NCBI GenBank assembly: GCA_948146395.1
Contig: OX411544.1
Location: 93,483,232 to 93,547,231 of the forward strand
From: Fragum whitleyi
Lineage: Eukaryota; Mollusca; Bivalvia; Cardiida; Cardiidae
DNA length: 64,000 nt
Direction: 5' to 3'
In this document: piece after piece, positions 10,559 to 22,254 of the stretch
Layout of the letters: the number at the start of each line of letters is the position of its first letter
Position numbering within the stretch: the stretch's first letter is position 1
Notes under the pieces: generated by a model
Database searches by the model: none
Seen by the model: the letters and a program-made list of their open reading frames with translations, nothing else
What the model was told of the DNA's origin: nothing
Program-made: the position numbers and the translations under genes

Positions 10559-10754
10559 CAGTGGAAAACATTGTAGGAATATAAAATGAAAATAGTTATT
10601 TTCTCCTTATCTCACCATCATTTGTGATCTGAATAGTTGTAGCTATTATATCTTCTTTCATTGTGGACGAGCTAAAAATTGTGTTATGCAGTGACTGTAT
10701 GACAACAATATGCCGTTCTCTGATTTTTCAAAGATTTCTTTTCATTTTCAAAAG

Positions 10755-11043
10755 AACAAGAGATGTTTGTAAAACATTTATTCCCCCCCCCCCCTCCCAA
10801 AAAAGCAGGTCAATAGCTTATTCTTTGCCAATCAACAAAGGGAAATAACTAAAAAATATGATGAGTAGGGTTATAGTTCTTAAGCACTGCACTTCTCCTA
10901 AATGAGATCAATCCACCTGTGAAGTTTCGTGATTCTAGCTTGCATACTTTCTGCGATATACTCCAGACAAAAAAATGTCTACACATGACCGACCAACAGG
11001 TGCAAAGCAATATACCCCTTGTGCTTCATAGGGGGGCATAATA
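10755..11043 (-). mobile_element. Helentron-like short element, GCCCC family
   Basis: Starts AACAAGAGATGTTTGTAAAACATTTA followed by a C-tract and ends AGGGGGGCATAA, the same plan as 1088-1350. It lies between the Gmr1-like element and NEK2 exon 4, ending about 80 bp from that exon's donor. Confidence 0.55.
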
Positions 11044-11122
11044 AATACAATACATTAAGACAAGCAAGATTGTTCAACCAATTTCAGGATCCAACAACAA
11101 ACAATTTGTACAGTAGACTTAC

Positions 11123-11360
11123 AGGGCTCATATAATAAGGTGTTCCCACATATGTGTTGGCAAAACTAGTCTCATGATGTAGGACCCGGGCAAGACCAAA
11201 GTCTCCTAACTTCACATTATTGTCCATGTCCAGGAACACATTGGCAGGCTTCATGTCCCGATGTAGGACGGCCCGACCATTTTTACGTTGATGACACTCT
11301 TGTAGCGCTAGCAATAGTTGGACTAGAATCTTCCAGATAAGTTCTTCATCAGCATAAAGT
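11123..11360 (-). CDS. NEK2: NEK2-like exon 4: catalytic loop, DFG and activation segment
   Basis: Encodes residues 152-230 with the catalytic loop LHRDMKPAN (Asp186, Lys188, Asn191), the magnesium-binding DFG (Asp204) and the activation segment up to GTPYYMSP. The acceptor is TTGCAG|A and the donor is CCCT|GTAAGT, phase 0. All residues required for catalysis are visible, so the enzyme should be active. The next intron, about 7.2 kb, is swollen by the Ty3-class retrotransposon at 4170-10558. Confidence 0.95.
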
Positions 11361-12209
11361 CTGCAAGACAATCATTAAAGGTTTATTCTTCAAGTCTTGC
11401 AACTCTCAATTTAAAATAACATACAGCAAAACTTGTATTCAGCTACCTCGTACAGGACCACAAAAAAGCAGGCATTTAAGAGAATGGTGGCATAGTGTAT
11501 GTTGTGTAAAAAAAAAGAAGTACAGAGTCAATTGGTCAAACCTGCCTTTAGCAAGCACCAAAGGGACATTCAACAAGAGTTGTCCGCGGACAACGTAGCT
11601 CGCCCAAACAGCTGCTTGTCACAAACAGCGCTTGACCGAAGACCGAAGTTCAAAGTGGTTTCTTTCAATGTTAAAGTCCATAATCTAATATATATCTGTT
11701 TGAGTAGTAATTAAGAAATATAAAAAACTTTTTTGTTTTAATTGCATGTATAAGGTTAGGGTAAAGTGAAAGCCTACAAGCAGATGAGGTTACCAATGGA
11801 ATTTCTTTGTATCAAACATGAAATTTTTCTTTAAAAATTTTCTAAGTCCACAAAAGGTCAAGATCAAGGTCAAATTGTGAAGGACCGTGGTCTCTGTAGA
11901 AGCCTATCACCTAGTAAGTATGTGTATGAAGTAATAATGTCCCTGAGTAAAGCATTTAGAAAATATAAGCAAGGTTAAATTTTTGGTTAAAGTTTTTCAG
12001 TTTAAGTTTTTCCAAGTCCATAAAAGGTCAAGGTCAAGGTCAAATTGTCAAGGCCCTTGGTTTCTGGTGAAAGCCTTTCATCTGGTGACTATGTATATGA
12101 AGTAATGATGTCCCTAGGTTAAAGCATTCAGAAAATATAAGCAAGGTTAAAGTTTTTGGTAAAAGAATTTCGGTTAAAGTATTTCTAAGTTCATAAAAGG
12201 TCAAGGTCA

Positions 12210-13731
12210 AACAAGTGCATGTCGTATTGCGATGCAATACAGGAGTCCCCCACCGGATAACAAAAAATCCTCTCTTATAATATACCTCCTACTTAATAGA
12301 TCTATAACTGTAAAAGTTTAAAGTTGCAAGCACTTATAGTTTAGGAGATATGATCGGGACAAGAATGTAAGACTAAAAAACAACAAAGGGCAATAACTCT
12401 AAAAAGTGACATGGCAGAGAAACAGTTCTTCTACATGACACTTGTCCTTGATAAGATCTATCAGTGTACTAAGTTTGAAGTTGCTAGCACTTATGGTTTA
12501 GAAGATATGATCCGGACAAAAATGTAAGGGTAAAGACAACAAAGGGCAATAACTCAAAATTTGGGCGTGGCAGAATAACAGTTCTTGAACATGACCATTG
12601 TCCTCAACAAGATCTATCACTGTAAAAAGTTTGAAGTTGCTAGCACTTATAGTTTAGGAGATATGATCCTGACAAGAATGTAAGGGTAAAGACAACAAAG
12701 GGCAATAACTCAAAAAGTGGGTGTGGCTGAGTTACGGATCTTGAACATGACACTTTGCCTCAATGACATCTATAAGCGTACAAAGTTTGAAGTTGCTAGC
12801 ACTTATAGTTTAGGAGATATGATCCTGACAAGAATGTAAGGGTAAAAACAACAAAGGGCAATAACTCAAAAAGTGGGCGTGGCAGAGTAACAGTTCTTTA
12901 ACATGACACTTCTCCTCAATGAGATCTATAAGTGTACAAAGTTTGAAGTTGCTAGCACTTATAGTTTAGGAGATATGTTCTGGACAAGAATGTAAGGGTA
13001 AAAACAACAAAGGGCAATAACTCAAAAAGTGGGCGTGGCAGAGTAACGGTTCTTAAACATGACACTTCTCCTCAATGAGATCTATAAGTGTACAAAGTTT
13101 GAAGTTGCTAGCACTTATAGTTTAGGAGATATGTTCCGGACAAGAATGTAAGGGTAAAAACAACAAAGGACAATAACTCAAAAAGTGAGCGTGGCAGAGT
13201 TATGGATCTTGAACATGACACTTCTCCTCAATGAGATCTATAAGTGTACAAAGTTTGAAGTTGCTAGCACTTATAGTTTAGGAGATATGTTCCGGACAAG
13301 AATGTAAGGGTAAAAACAACAAAGGGCAATAACTCAAAAAGTGGGCGTGGCAGAGTAACGGTTCTTGAACATGACACTTCTCCTCAATGAGATCTATAAG
13401 TGTACAAAGTTTGAAGTTGCTAGCACTTATACTTTAGGAGATATGATCCGGACAAGAATGTAAGGGTAAAAACAACAAAGGGCAATAACTCAAAAAGTGG
13501 GTGTGGCAGAGTAACGGTTCTTGAACATGACACTGCTCCTCAATGAGATCTATAAGTGTACCAAGTTTGAAGTTGCTAGCACATATGGTTTAGAAGATAT
13601 AGCCCGGACAAAAGCGTGACGGACAGACGGACAGACGGACGGACGGACAGACGGACGGACGGACGGACGGACAGACAGACGGAATCGAGCAAACCTATAG
13701 TCCCCCAACCGGTAACCGGTGGGGGACTAAT
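12210..13731 (-). mobile_element. Helentron-like element with about 8 tandem 155 bp units
   Basis: Termini (minus strand): 5' AATTAGTCCCCCACCGG; 3' CCGGTGGGGGACTCCT, a hairpin GTATTGCATCGCAATAC, then CACTTGTT. The 13 bp inverted repeats AGTCCCCCACCGG are perfect, and only the 3' one is displaced by the hairpin. The core units share GTTTGAAGTTGCTAGCACTT. Flanks rejoin as GGTCAA/TT...AAGGACC, matching undisturbed units of the host array, so the insertion point is about A-A/T-T. Confidence 0.75.
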
Positions 13732-13983
13732 TAGCAAGGACCTTTATCTCTCACAAAAGCCTATCACCTAATGAGTATGTATATGAAGTAATGATGTCCC
13801 TAGGTTAAAGCATTCAGAAAATATAAGCAAGGTTAAAGTTTTTGGTTAAAGTTTTCAGTTAAAGTTTTTCTAAGTCCACAAATGGTAAAGGTCAAGGTCA
13901 AATTGTGAAGGACCTTGGTCTCAGGTGAAAGCCTATCACCTGGTGAGTATATATATGGAGCTATGATTCCCTTAGATAAGATA

Positions 13984-14125
13984 AACAAGAGCTGTCACTG
14001 TAAGATGACAATGCCCCCGACACCGCTTTGATTTAGAAGTTATGGCCAATGTTAAAGTTTTTGGACGGAATGACGGACGGACGGACAAGTCAAATTTATG
14101 ATGCCTCCCTATCGGGGGCATAAAA
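13984..14125 (-). mobile_element. Minimal Helentron-like element (about 140 bp)
   Basis: Plus strand: AACAAGAGC, hairpin TGTCA...TGACA, then ATGCCCCCGAC; the far end is TATCGGGGGCATAAAA. It has no tandem core, only a short GACGGACGGACGG run. It is inserted in the same array as 12210-13731, which shows that the ends alone define the mobile unit. Confidence 0.65.
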
Positions 14126-15026
14126 ATATATGCAAGGTTTAAGTGTTTGGTTAAAGTTTTTTGGTTAAAGTTTTTCTAAGTCCACAAAGGGTCAAGGTCA
14201 AGGTCAAATTGTCAAGGACCATTGTCTATGGTGAAAGCCTATCACCTAATGAGTGTGCATATGAAGTAATGATGTCTCTAGTTTAAAGCTTACAGAAAAT
14301 ATGAGCAAGGTTAAAGTTTTTTTGGTTAAAGTTTTAGGTTAAAGTTTTTGGTTAAAGTTTTTTTGAAAGGGTCAAGGTCACAGTCTAAAGGTCATTTCGA
14401 CATGGATGTTGGTCTCAAATGAAAGCCTATGCCCTAATGAGTGTTTCTGTAAAAAATAAAGCCTCTAGGATAAATATTGATAGAAATAAAAAACTTTAAC
14501 CTAATGCGGACGCCGACACCGACGCTGACGCCGACGCTGACGCCGACATCCGAGGGTATGACAATAGCTCTTCCGAAACTTTCGTCCCGGGCGAGCTAAA
14601 AAGCGCTTGCTTAAGACAGGTGCTTGCTTAATACAGGCCAATTTCCATGCAAATGTTTCATTTGGGAACTTGGTGGCTGCTTGCCTAAGACAGGCTGCTT
14701 GCTGAATAGAGATGGCTGTCAAGACAGGTTTGACTGTAATTTTGTTTTAATGTATTAAGCTTACAAGTTTTTAAATTATTCTGTGTTGTAAAAACTTGTT
14801 AGAATCATTTTAATGAGACTATTCTAACAAGTTTTAACAACAAAGGATAAGTTTACGACAAATTTTAGACCAATACTATTCATTTTTTAAGGTATTTTGA
14901 TTTAAGGAAGGGAATTTTGAAAATGGTCGCATGATAAATTGGTTTGAAAAGACATGGTCGATCGAGAAAGTTTTGAGAGTCCCAGCAACTTATTTAAGGG
15001 TCTCAGACTCAAACAACCTGCATCCC

Positions 15027-15272
15027 TTAACCCTTGTCATGCTGAATAAAAAACCTTGCCAACATTATATTAAAATCAAAGTGCTGAAAGCTTTGATTTC
15101 CTAATTGTGAGTCAGTAAATGATTATGAAAATATGATTTTAAAACTTCATTGGTTGAAAAGGAAAATAAGGAGGTATAGACTAAGATCAGACTGCACATA
15201 TGTGCAGACTGATCTTTGTCCATACCTCCTGCCAAAGCAGGAATATCCCGGGATCAGCATGACAAGGGTTAA
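15027..15272 (+). mobile_element. TTAA-flanked MITE, CATGCTGA family (copy 1)
   Basis: Ends are TTAACCCTTGTCATGCTGA and TCAGCATGACAAGGGTTAA, near-perfect TIRs flush with TTAA. An inner hairpin AGATCAGACTGCACATATGTGCAGACTGATCT is conserved. The 246 bp element ends 48 bp from NEK2 exon 3. Confidence 0.75.
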
Positions 15273-15319
15273 AACTCTGGTTTACAGCAGGAGAAGGGTT
15301 AACAGTTTTAGTGTCTTAC

Positions 15320-15537
15320 CCCTCCCGTTTGTATCTAGATATGAGTGTTGACAGATCTCCTCCCTTACAATACTCCATCACAATATATATCGTCGTGTTA
15401 GCTCTATCAATGATTCGGTCATAGTAGCGAACAATGTAAGGACTCTTCAGCTCTCGTAGAAGATTTACTTCAGATACAAGCATCTGTTTTTCTGTCTCTG
15501 TCATTGAACCATAATCTAACTCTTTCCAAACCAGAAC
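15320..15537 (-). CDS. NEK2: NEK2-like exon 3: catalytic lysine, helix C and hinge
   Basis: Encodes residues 79-150. It begins VLVWKELDYGSM with catalytic Lys83, continues through SEVNLLREL with Glu101 of helix C, and reaches the hinge motif IYIVMEYCKGGDL. The acceptor is TTTTTCAG|GTTC and the donor is GGGAGGG|GTAAGA. Two leftover bases pair with one from exon 4 to make Gly151. Lys83 and Glu101, needed for ATP positioning, are both present. Confidence 0.95.
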
Positions 15538-16216
15538 CTGAAAAATGTATTTGTGAGTTGCTATGTGAAAAAGGAATATTGTAATTATGCTAATAAATAA
15601 TCACAGGAGCTGTCAAAAAATGGATGTAGGGAACTTTTATCTAGTACCTATTTTCTAAAACAAAATATCTATCAAACATCTTTTTTGCCTTTTTTTCTCC
15701 TTTCATTTGATTTTTAATTTCCTCTTGAAAATAAACCCCAATCCTTTGGTTGATGGTTTAGAGGAAATAGACTCTAATTTTAGAGAAATTTCTTAAAATT
15801 TAGCTAATTCAAATGATCATGGAAATGTTTTCCTAGTAATCTGGCCCAGGTCGAGAAATTGACAAAACCTTGATTTTTTTGTTTTAAAGGGGCAGCTTAA
15901 AATGAGCCAAAATGTGGCTTATATAGTGCAAAAAAGGTGGGTTTTTTAAAGAATTAACTCCTTATGCCTAGTTTTGACACCACTTTGCCCATTTCTCACT
16001 TATGCCAGATTTCATGATGTAGACAAATATTCTCACCAAGTTTCAAGTTATTTGAGCAAATATTGTGGCCTCTATAATGTACTAAAGGTAAAAGCTGACA
16101 ACCAACAGTGCCTGATCAAATTTACTCACCTTGAGAACCTTGCACTTAGGTAATCTAGAATCTCTGTTAAAAACTTTCAACTAAAAATTTTTTAATTATG
16201 AGAGTGAAATTCTACT

Positions 16217-16464
16217 TTGTTTATCTGGATGGAGTTTTATGCCGCTTTCAACAATCTTTCAGTTATATTGTGGCAACTGGAGCACCTAACAATCAACTCC
16301 TAGTTCGTAGCCTCCAGCTGCTTTCCTACATCTATAGGTCTATGATTATCAACCTATTGGGGGAAGACAAAAAGTTGGAAAGGATGAGTGCTGCCGTATG
16401 GTTTCAAACCAAGACCTTTTGAATGATAGTGTAATAGCTACCACTGCGCTATGACGGTGGTTGT
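16217..16464 (-). mobile_element. Older copy of the same SINE
   Basis: On the minus strand: A-box TAGCGCAGTGGTAGC, B-box GGTTTGAAACC, then the body (GGTGCTCCAGTTGCCACAATATAACTG) and the GAAAGCGGCATAAAACTCC end found at 35212-35468. It is more diverged, and no target duplication is obvious. NEK2 intron 2. Confidence 0.75.
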
Positions 16465-16510
16465 TAAATTAGATGCAAAACTGTATAGAAAGAAATAAAA
16501 TCTAATTAAC

Positions 16511-16610
16511 CTTTCCATCTTTCTTTCGCCGTATCTTTTTACATGTTCCATAAGATCCAGTCCCAATAGTGGAAACAACTTCAAAGTCATCTAATGTGGT
16601 AGTTCTAGAC
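16511..16610 (-). CDS. NEK2: NEK2-like exon 2: glycine-rich loop
   Basis: Encodes residues 46-78, starting at the first strand of the kinase domain. It contains the ATP-binding loop IGTGSYGTC and the basic KKIRRKKDGK that is characteristic of NEK2. The acceptor TTTCAG and donor AAAG|GTTAAT give an exon of 100 nt ending in phase 0, matching exon 3. A SINE copy (16217-16464) ends only about 46 bp downstream in the following intron. Confidence 0.93.
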
Positions 16611-17663
16611 CTGAAATTGAATATTCACATCAAGGTTAACTGATAATTGTTAAAAGTCTCGTTTGAACATTCTGTTTAACGGAAAATCATTGTTTTATTT
16701 AGAAATTACTAGAGAGTGGTTGTCCCCTCAAGTCCATGCTTAAGAATAAAACTCTTGGGCCTTGCCTTATGAATTCGTTATAGGTAATTCATTTCCAAGT
16801 CATTACCATATAAGGCTAATAAACAGCTGAATCTCCAAGTATGAAAAACAACATATGGAAATTACTCAAAATTTTTATACTTAATTTTTTTTTAGGGGGA
16901 GGGTTGATGCGAGATTCTGTCACAGTTTGAGTCATGAGATTTTCATTTTGATCCTTGGAAATTTTGACTCAAGGGTCATTGACCCTTGACGCTAATGAAA
17001 ACCCTGATATCACAAACTATTAAAAATTTTTGGTCAATGTTATTACGGCATTTTTTTTTCATTGAAAATCTAAGGCCTTGGCAATATAAACTTCACTTTA
17101 ACTCATGAACTTGACTTTGGTACATGTATCTACTGAAAAGTCTTGTCACAAGCAATAAACATGTGAAATATGAAGACTATCACTTATCAATGGAAAGATA
17201 TTGCAAATGTTAAAAGTTTTTATTTTGAAAATCAGTGACCTTGAGATTACCAATTTGACAAATGACATTGACTTTGATATCAATGGATAGGTCTTGCACC
17301 AAGCAATACAAACATGAAATGACCAAACTATATCACTTCCATTCAAATGCTATGGCAAATATAGGTTTTTCATTTTACACTAATTTGAAAGAAAATCGGG
17401 TGGTATAAATTAAGATCAGACTGCACATATTTGCAGGCTGATCTTTGTCTTTACATCCTGCCAAAACAGGAATAGTCTTTTATCAGCATGACAAGCATCA
17501 AAATATATCCACAATATTCAACCACAAGGACTCTGATCTGACTTCCCCATATGTAGGATAATCTGACTTTGTTTGATGCTATGATTGATTAAAAAAAAAA
17601 CCACTTTAGGGACCAACAGAAATTGTATTTGCACTGTCAGCAGAATACACTGTGGTTGCGACA

Positions 17664-17817
17664 TTATTAGTTATACGGTTTCTTGCAGGGGTATTTGGCA
17701 ATTTACTCCCAGCTGGAAAAAATGATGTCACCAGAGCCGTAGGCGAGGGTTGACATTATTTTTTTTCTGCCGGGAATAAATTGTCATATACCCAGGCAAG
17801 AAACCATATTACGAATT
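17664..17817 (+). mobile_element. Palindromic MITE
   Basis: Arms ATACGGTTTCTTGCAGGGGTAT and ATACCCAGGCAAGAAACCATAT with TTGGCAATTTA/TAAATTGTCA inside. NEK2 intron 1. Confidence 0.55.
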
Positions 17818-17881
17818 TATTATACTTCAAGGTTTTAGGGCTAAATATCTATCTTTTTCTTATTAAAGGCCTTGATATAAA

Positions 17882-18366
17882 TAGGGGTGACTATTGAGTT
17901 CAAAATTAGTATCATGATAGTATTGCGATAGTAAAGTTGCTATTGTAATAGTATTGCAATAGTCAGAAAACTATTGCAATACTATTACAATAGTTGTTTT
18001 TACAGAAAAAGTAGGTAATAATCAACGTTAAAGCGTCCACCTTTTATTAGGCAGTGACTTTATATTGTTCTTGTCAGATGCTGTTTACCTTGTCAATGGC
18101 TGGTAGATGATCAAATAAGTTAATTACAGATATTCCCTTAAAAAGAATTGGATTTGACCTCATTCTCTGATGAAATCATGCAGAAAGGCAGCATTGTAAC
18201 TACATTTAGTTCTTCTTTCATTTCCAAAAAAAACTATTGTAAACTATCGATAGTCAGATGAAGTATTGCGATATCTATTGACTTGAAAAAAATGCTATTG
18301 ACCTATTGCTATTGCAAGGTAAACTATCACGATACAGCGATAGTTCGACCTATTGTTACACCCCTA
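17882..18366 (+). mobile_element. hAT-like non-autonomous element, 485 bp
   Basis: Ends TAGGGGTG and CACCCCTA, flanked by 8 bp GATATAAA (17874-17881) and GGTATAAA (18367-18374), one mismatch. The 8 bp duplication and the end sequence fit hAT elements. The interior repeats ACTATTGCAATAGT-type motifs on both arms. Confidence 0.65.
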
Positions 18367-18438
18367 GGTATAAACTAAATTCTTTTAAACCACCAATATC
18401 CCTTGATGTGCCCCTATGAAAAGAAATCATGTACAAAG

Positions 18439-18464
18439 TGACGTCATATATAGTTGTGACGTCA
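18439..18464 (+). promoter_or_regulatory. Two CRE-like TGACGTCA sites 18 bp apart
   Basis: Perfect palindromes at 18439-18446 and 18457-18464 in NEK2 intron 1. They may bind CREB/ATF proteins, but no promoter is recognised next to them. Confidence 0.3.
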
Positions 18465-18779
18465 AACTACTACACTCTGCGATGTTGTGATATGAAAGCT
18501 GTTCTTGGCTGTAGCTGCGAGAAAGTTGGAACTTAATATGGACAGATTTGTAAATATTAAGGTATTTATTGACACCTATATCATTCTTTATTTGCACATT
18601 ATTAACTGACATGCTTATTAACTGTAGCCTAATGTGTATACTAGGATCATGTTATCAGCGAAGCGAGAGAATCATGGCAGCTATTACCGTTTCGATTTTT
18701 TGTCTATGTTCATGGCAAGGCATTAGAAGTTATATGGGATCGGCCGTAGATATCAAAGTTTGATATCAAATTTTTAGTT

Positions 18780-19228
18780 AATAAGTCCAATGTGCTAACC
18801 ACTGAGCCAAAGAAGATCTTCCCTGACACAGGTGTCAGACATTGTATTTAAACCAGCAAAGCTATGCAGGACAGTGTTGAGAGTGGTCTCCCATAACAAA
18901 CTCTGCCCTAAGAGTCATCATATATTGAAGACAATAAAGCCTATCTAGGCAGTAATGTGCTTTCTGAACTAACCAAGTTGGTACAATGCTGACATAAATG
19001 GCTCAATGGCCAATCTCAGACGAGCCCCTGTGTCCTCAACCAAGGCGTTGCTGAAAAATATCTGATGTGAGCCGGTGTTGATATCATGCGGACAACAATA
19101 TTCAAATAATTGGTTTACAAGTCCAAAGCGCTTACCACTGAACAAAAGATTTTCCCTGACACAGGTGTCAGACATTGTATTTAAACCAGTGAAGCTATGC
19201 AAGACAGTGGTGAGTGGTCTCCAATAAC
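18780..19228 (-). mobile_element. Repeat with tRNA-Ser-like modules at both ends (copy 1)
   Basis: Order on the minus strand is A-B-A'. Each A module begins GTTATGGGAGACCACTC, carries AATACAATGTCTGACACCTGTGTCAGGGAAGATCTTC and then a tRNA-like stretch with CAGTGGTAAGCGC and a long variable arm. B (about 170 bp) contains GGCTCGTCTGAGATTGGCCAT. Module A' is cut off before its B-box. The same order occurs at 31803-32345. Confidence 0.6.
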
Positions 19229-19460
19229 ACTATTTAGCGGTATTTTATTGACTGTTAGTGTAATTTCCACCTATGCTTGTGAGGCATATCCAAACAGCTA
19301 GATCACAGTACATGCATTGTCCCACCACCATACATATGCAAACGAGGCAGTGACCCTAATATGTATATTTTGAGGCCAGATTTTAAAAGGTGCCGAAGAG
19401 AGGGGCAAAGGATTAAAACCACTGCTACCCATTTTCAGCTGGGTGGACTCAGGTACTGTC

Positions 19461-19675
19461 TGTAGTGAAAGGGCATATTTAGATGTTTCATACAGGGTAC
19501 CAGTCTAATTGTATGTTGCATCATGGGTTACCTATCGTTGCTGGTGCCCAGCCGGTGTGGGACAAGCCATGAGGTTTACTGACACTCTGACAGTAGCTTT
19601 CAAAGAGTGAGGACCTTCAAGTCTAACACTGACGAAAACTCCATGTGGATTGTGAACAAAGTGAGTTACACTTTA
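19461..19675 (+). repeat. 5' LTR, 215 bp
   Basis: Begins TGTAGTGAAAGGGC and ends TTACACTTTA. The end was set by the 4 bp TGTC target duplication; a TGTA...TACA boundary six bases shorter is an alternative. Confidence 0.85.
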
Positions 19676-21468
19676 TTGGTGTCAGAAAGGTAACAAGAAC
19701 CCATGCAATGAATCAATGCAAACAATTTTGGTTTTTTTCACGAATGACAGCTCTGCACAAAAACAATTGAAAAAAAAAAAAATGTCTGACATGCTGCCAT
19801 GTGGTGTCTTCCGAAATTTCAAAATTTTCTTGAGTCCTTTGTCTGCAAATTCACCACATTCTTTTTTATCTGCAGTCATTCAACTGAATTAAGTTTGCAT
19901 TTGGAAACAAAAATAAATTTGGCCAAAAAATACTTGTCCATTTTGACATTGCATTGACAGTCCACGAAGTTTCACATGTGACTGACTTGACGCACATGGC
20001 ATAGGTACACCCGACCTGCTGCAAGCTTACATGAAGCAACCTTTTTAAGAAAGGGGGGCAGGAGTAGTGAGGCTTGTATGAAATAAACTTCGATGGAGTT
20101 TGAAACAGCAGTTGACAAATAATTCGCCATCACATGGAAGGAAAAGCAAAATGCCGCGGAGCAGTAACACGATGCACTGAGCACTGAACTGTTACGACGG
20201 CCAACCAACTTTTGCGATGAATTACCCAGGAGGAGCTGAACGGGAAACACGGGCCTTTGTGACTGAAGTGCTTCCCCCTCCTCACATTGTCCTGGTAAAA
20301 TGAAAAGATGAATGTTACAAACTTGGGCTTGCATGCTGTTAGCTGTTTACATCCGTAATGAATTTCTGCCTGTTTTCAGAAGCTTACGCAACTACAGACT
20401 TTCGTTTGTGACAGCCAATGTGGAGGAATCAGGAATCTCCTTTAATTTGCAGAAGAAAACAGCCAAGAGTCAAGCAGAACATGTTTATCAAAGGCCACAA
20501 AGAAGAAATGGTTCTTCGTCCATTGAGTAAACCAGAAATGGGATCCCTCTCTTTTACACTATCTACAGGGCCCCAGCTGTAAGTAGCCACCAAGGATTCT
20601 CAAGGCTGTATCGGCAGCAGCTACTGTAACCGGAGAGGCTTGGGTTGAGGAGGTGAACACGCAGCTGGTGGTTCTATGAAGATGAGATGTCTGACTGGGA
20701 CACAAACTGTTTGTTAGTGCACGAGCTGACAGTCTTTGGCGCAGTCAATTAAGAAAATACTACAAAGAAGTATTGTGGAGAACAGGATAACCTGAAAGAA
20801 CATTTATCTTTGGACGAAGATAGGAAGAAGTGACCAGGCAACAATGTTACTGATGGCGACCAGTCTTCAAGAAGTATAAGGAACTTTCCTGCTGTTTTAC
20901 CCAATAAGCTACCTGTCAAGTCACCGAAGCCAAGAATGGATGTCAACTTCAACGTCCAGGCAACACCACCGACTCATGCGTTGACATAGCAAGAAGATAT
21001 TCAACTTAAAATTACACAGAACTACAACCTTCAACTATGGTATAGCCACTAGAGTAACAGAAGACTTCCAACTTCAGATATCTAGAGGAGTTTACCAAGA
21101 TGTGAAGAAGAGTTCCAGTTCAGCTAGAGAAAACTTACAGCTACTGATGTTTAACAAGAGGGACACAAGTCAAGATAAGCTTCTAACAGCTACAGCCACA
21201 GTCCTTTTAAGAAGTTGAACATTTTGCAGCTGTAGGGTAGTTCGCATATTAGGGATACTTTGGTAGTTGGTGTACTGGTTAGAAAGCCAGGGAATGCATT
21301 TCGATGCAGAAGTTACTGACCAACTTTGACAAAGCAAATGCTCTTAGTGATCTCATTGACCTACTAGCGTTCAGCACAAGTCATATCCCTGATGGATGGT
21401 TACTGAACTGATAAATGTGTAGTTAGGGTTAAGTAGTAAGATAGGTTAATGAAAAATGGAAGAAACGA

Positions 21469-21684
21469 TTGTCTCAAGTGCACACAGATCACTCAAGCTT
21501 AACAAGATTAAAGGAACCCCAGGGGGCCAAGCACAGAAATGCTGACACACTTTCCAGAGGGCCACTGGCTAGTGATGATCATGGGGGGCTAAGCTCTTTG
21601 CCTTGTGGGGGGTGTTCTTACTATCAATGCGCAGATGTTAAAACTGGGAATGTTTTAAAGAAGAGAGTGACGATACTGTCCCGT
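21469..21684 (+). pseudogene. Remnant of Ty3/gypsy RNase H and linker
   Basis: The frame reads VHTDHSSLTRL, then after an apparent internal deletion KHRNADTLSR, the two ends of a Ty3-type RNase H domain. A CGGC-containing linker follows, of the sort that lies between RNase H and integrase. Roughly 30-40 residues of the usual domain are missing, so it cannot be functional. It identifies the parent of the surrounding element as Ty3/gypsy. Confidence 0.65.
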
Positions 21685-22254
21685 TAGTACGTGGGCCCAG
21701 GAGAGGGCCACCCTGTGAAAGCAATGGATCAGGGCAGAACTCCTGTGTACACTGTATGGGATCAAGCGGTCAAACCCGGGGGCCGTGGGGGTCTCGGTGT
21801 TAGAACTCGAGGCGAAAACCGGGGCTGTTCGTCGGGAAAATGGCATTGGGGTAGGGACGCGCAATAATCCAAAATGCTTGAGTGATGGGAGAGGATGACA
21901 ACAGGGACACCATTATTGACCATTATTGACATCAAACAGACTGACCTTGAGACAATACATTGTGAAACTGAGTGGTTTACTGTTATTTTTCATTAACAAA
22001 CAAGGCTTCAGAAGTTTCTAGGTGGTTTAGGTGGTTTTCTGAAAGAATGTACAGATCTACAACTGAGGTTGAGTACTCCATTGAAGAAGATCACCTGATG
22101 CAACTACTCTTGGATATGGTACTGACTACATGCCACAAGTCTACTCTGATTGGTTCTACCTATGGTTCACTATGGTACAACGAGCAGCAGGACAATCAGG
22201 GTAACTAAACCAGACCCTTCGGTGAGTCCTTTTCTAATAAAACCGGGGGGGGGG

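Larger units (their letters stand above)
11755..14480 (+). repeat. Tandem array of roughly 190-250 bp units containing GGTCAAGGTCAA
   Basis: Units with markers TTTCTAAGTCCACAAA, GGTCAAGGTCAAATTGT, GAAAGCCTATCACCTAATGAG and GCAAGGTTAAAGTTTTTGG recur at about 11860, 12020, 13880, 14170 and 14350. The array is split by two insertions (12210-13731 and 13984-14125). It ends in a (GACGCC)n-like run at 14500-14552 and CGAGCTAAAAA near 14600, which looks like an element terminus. NEK2 intron 3. Confidence 0.65.

Noticed and set aside
12240..13600. Regular repeats that might suggest a CRISPR-like array
   Set aside because: Units are about 155 bp and the whole unit repeats with no unique spacers. The setting is a eukaryotic intron and the ends mark a transposon.
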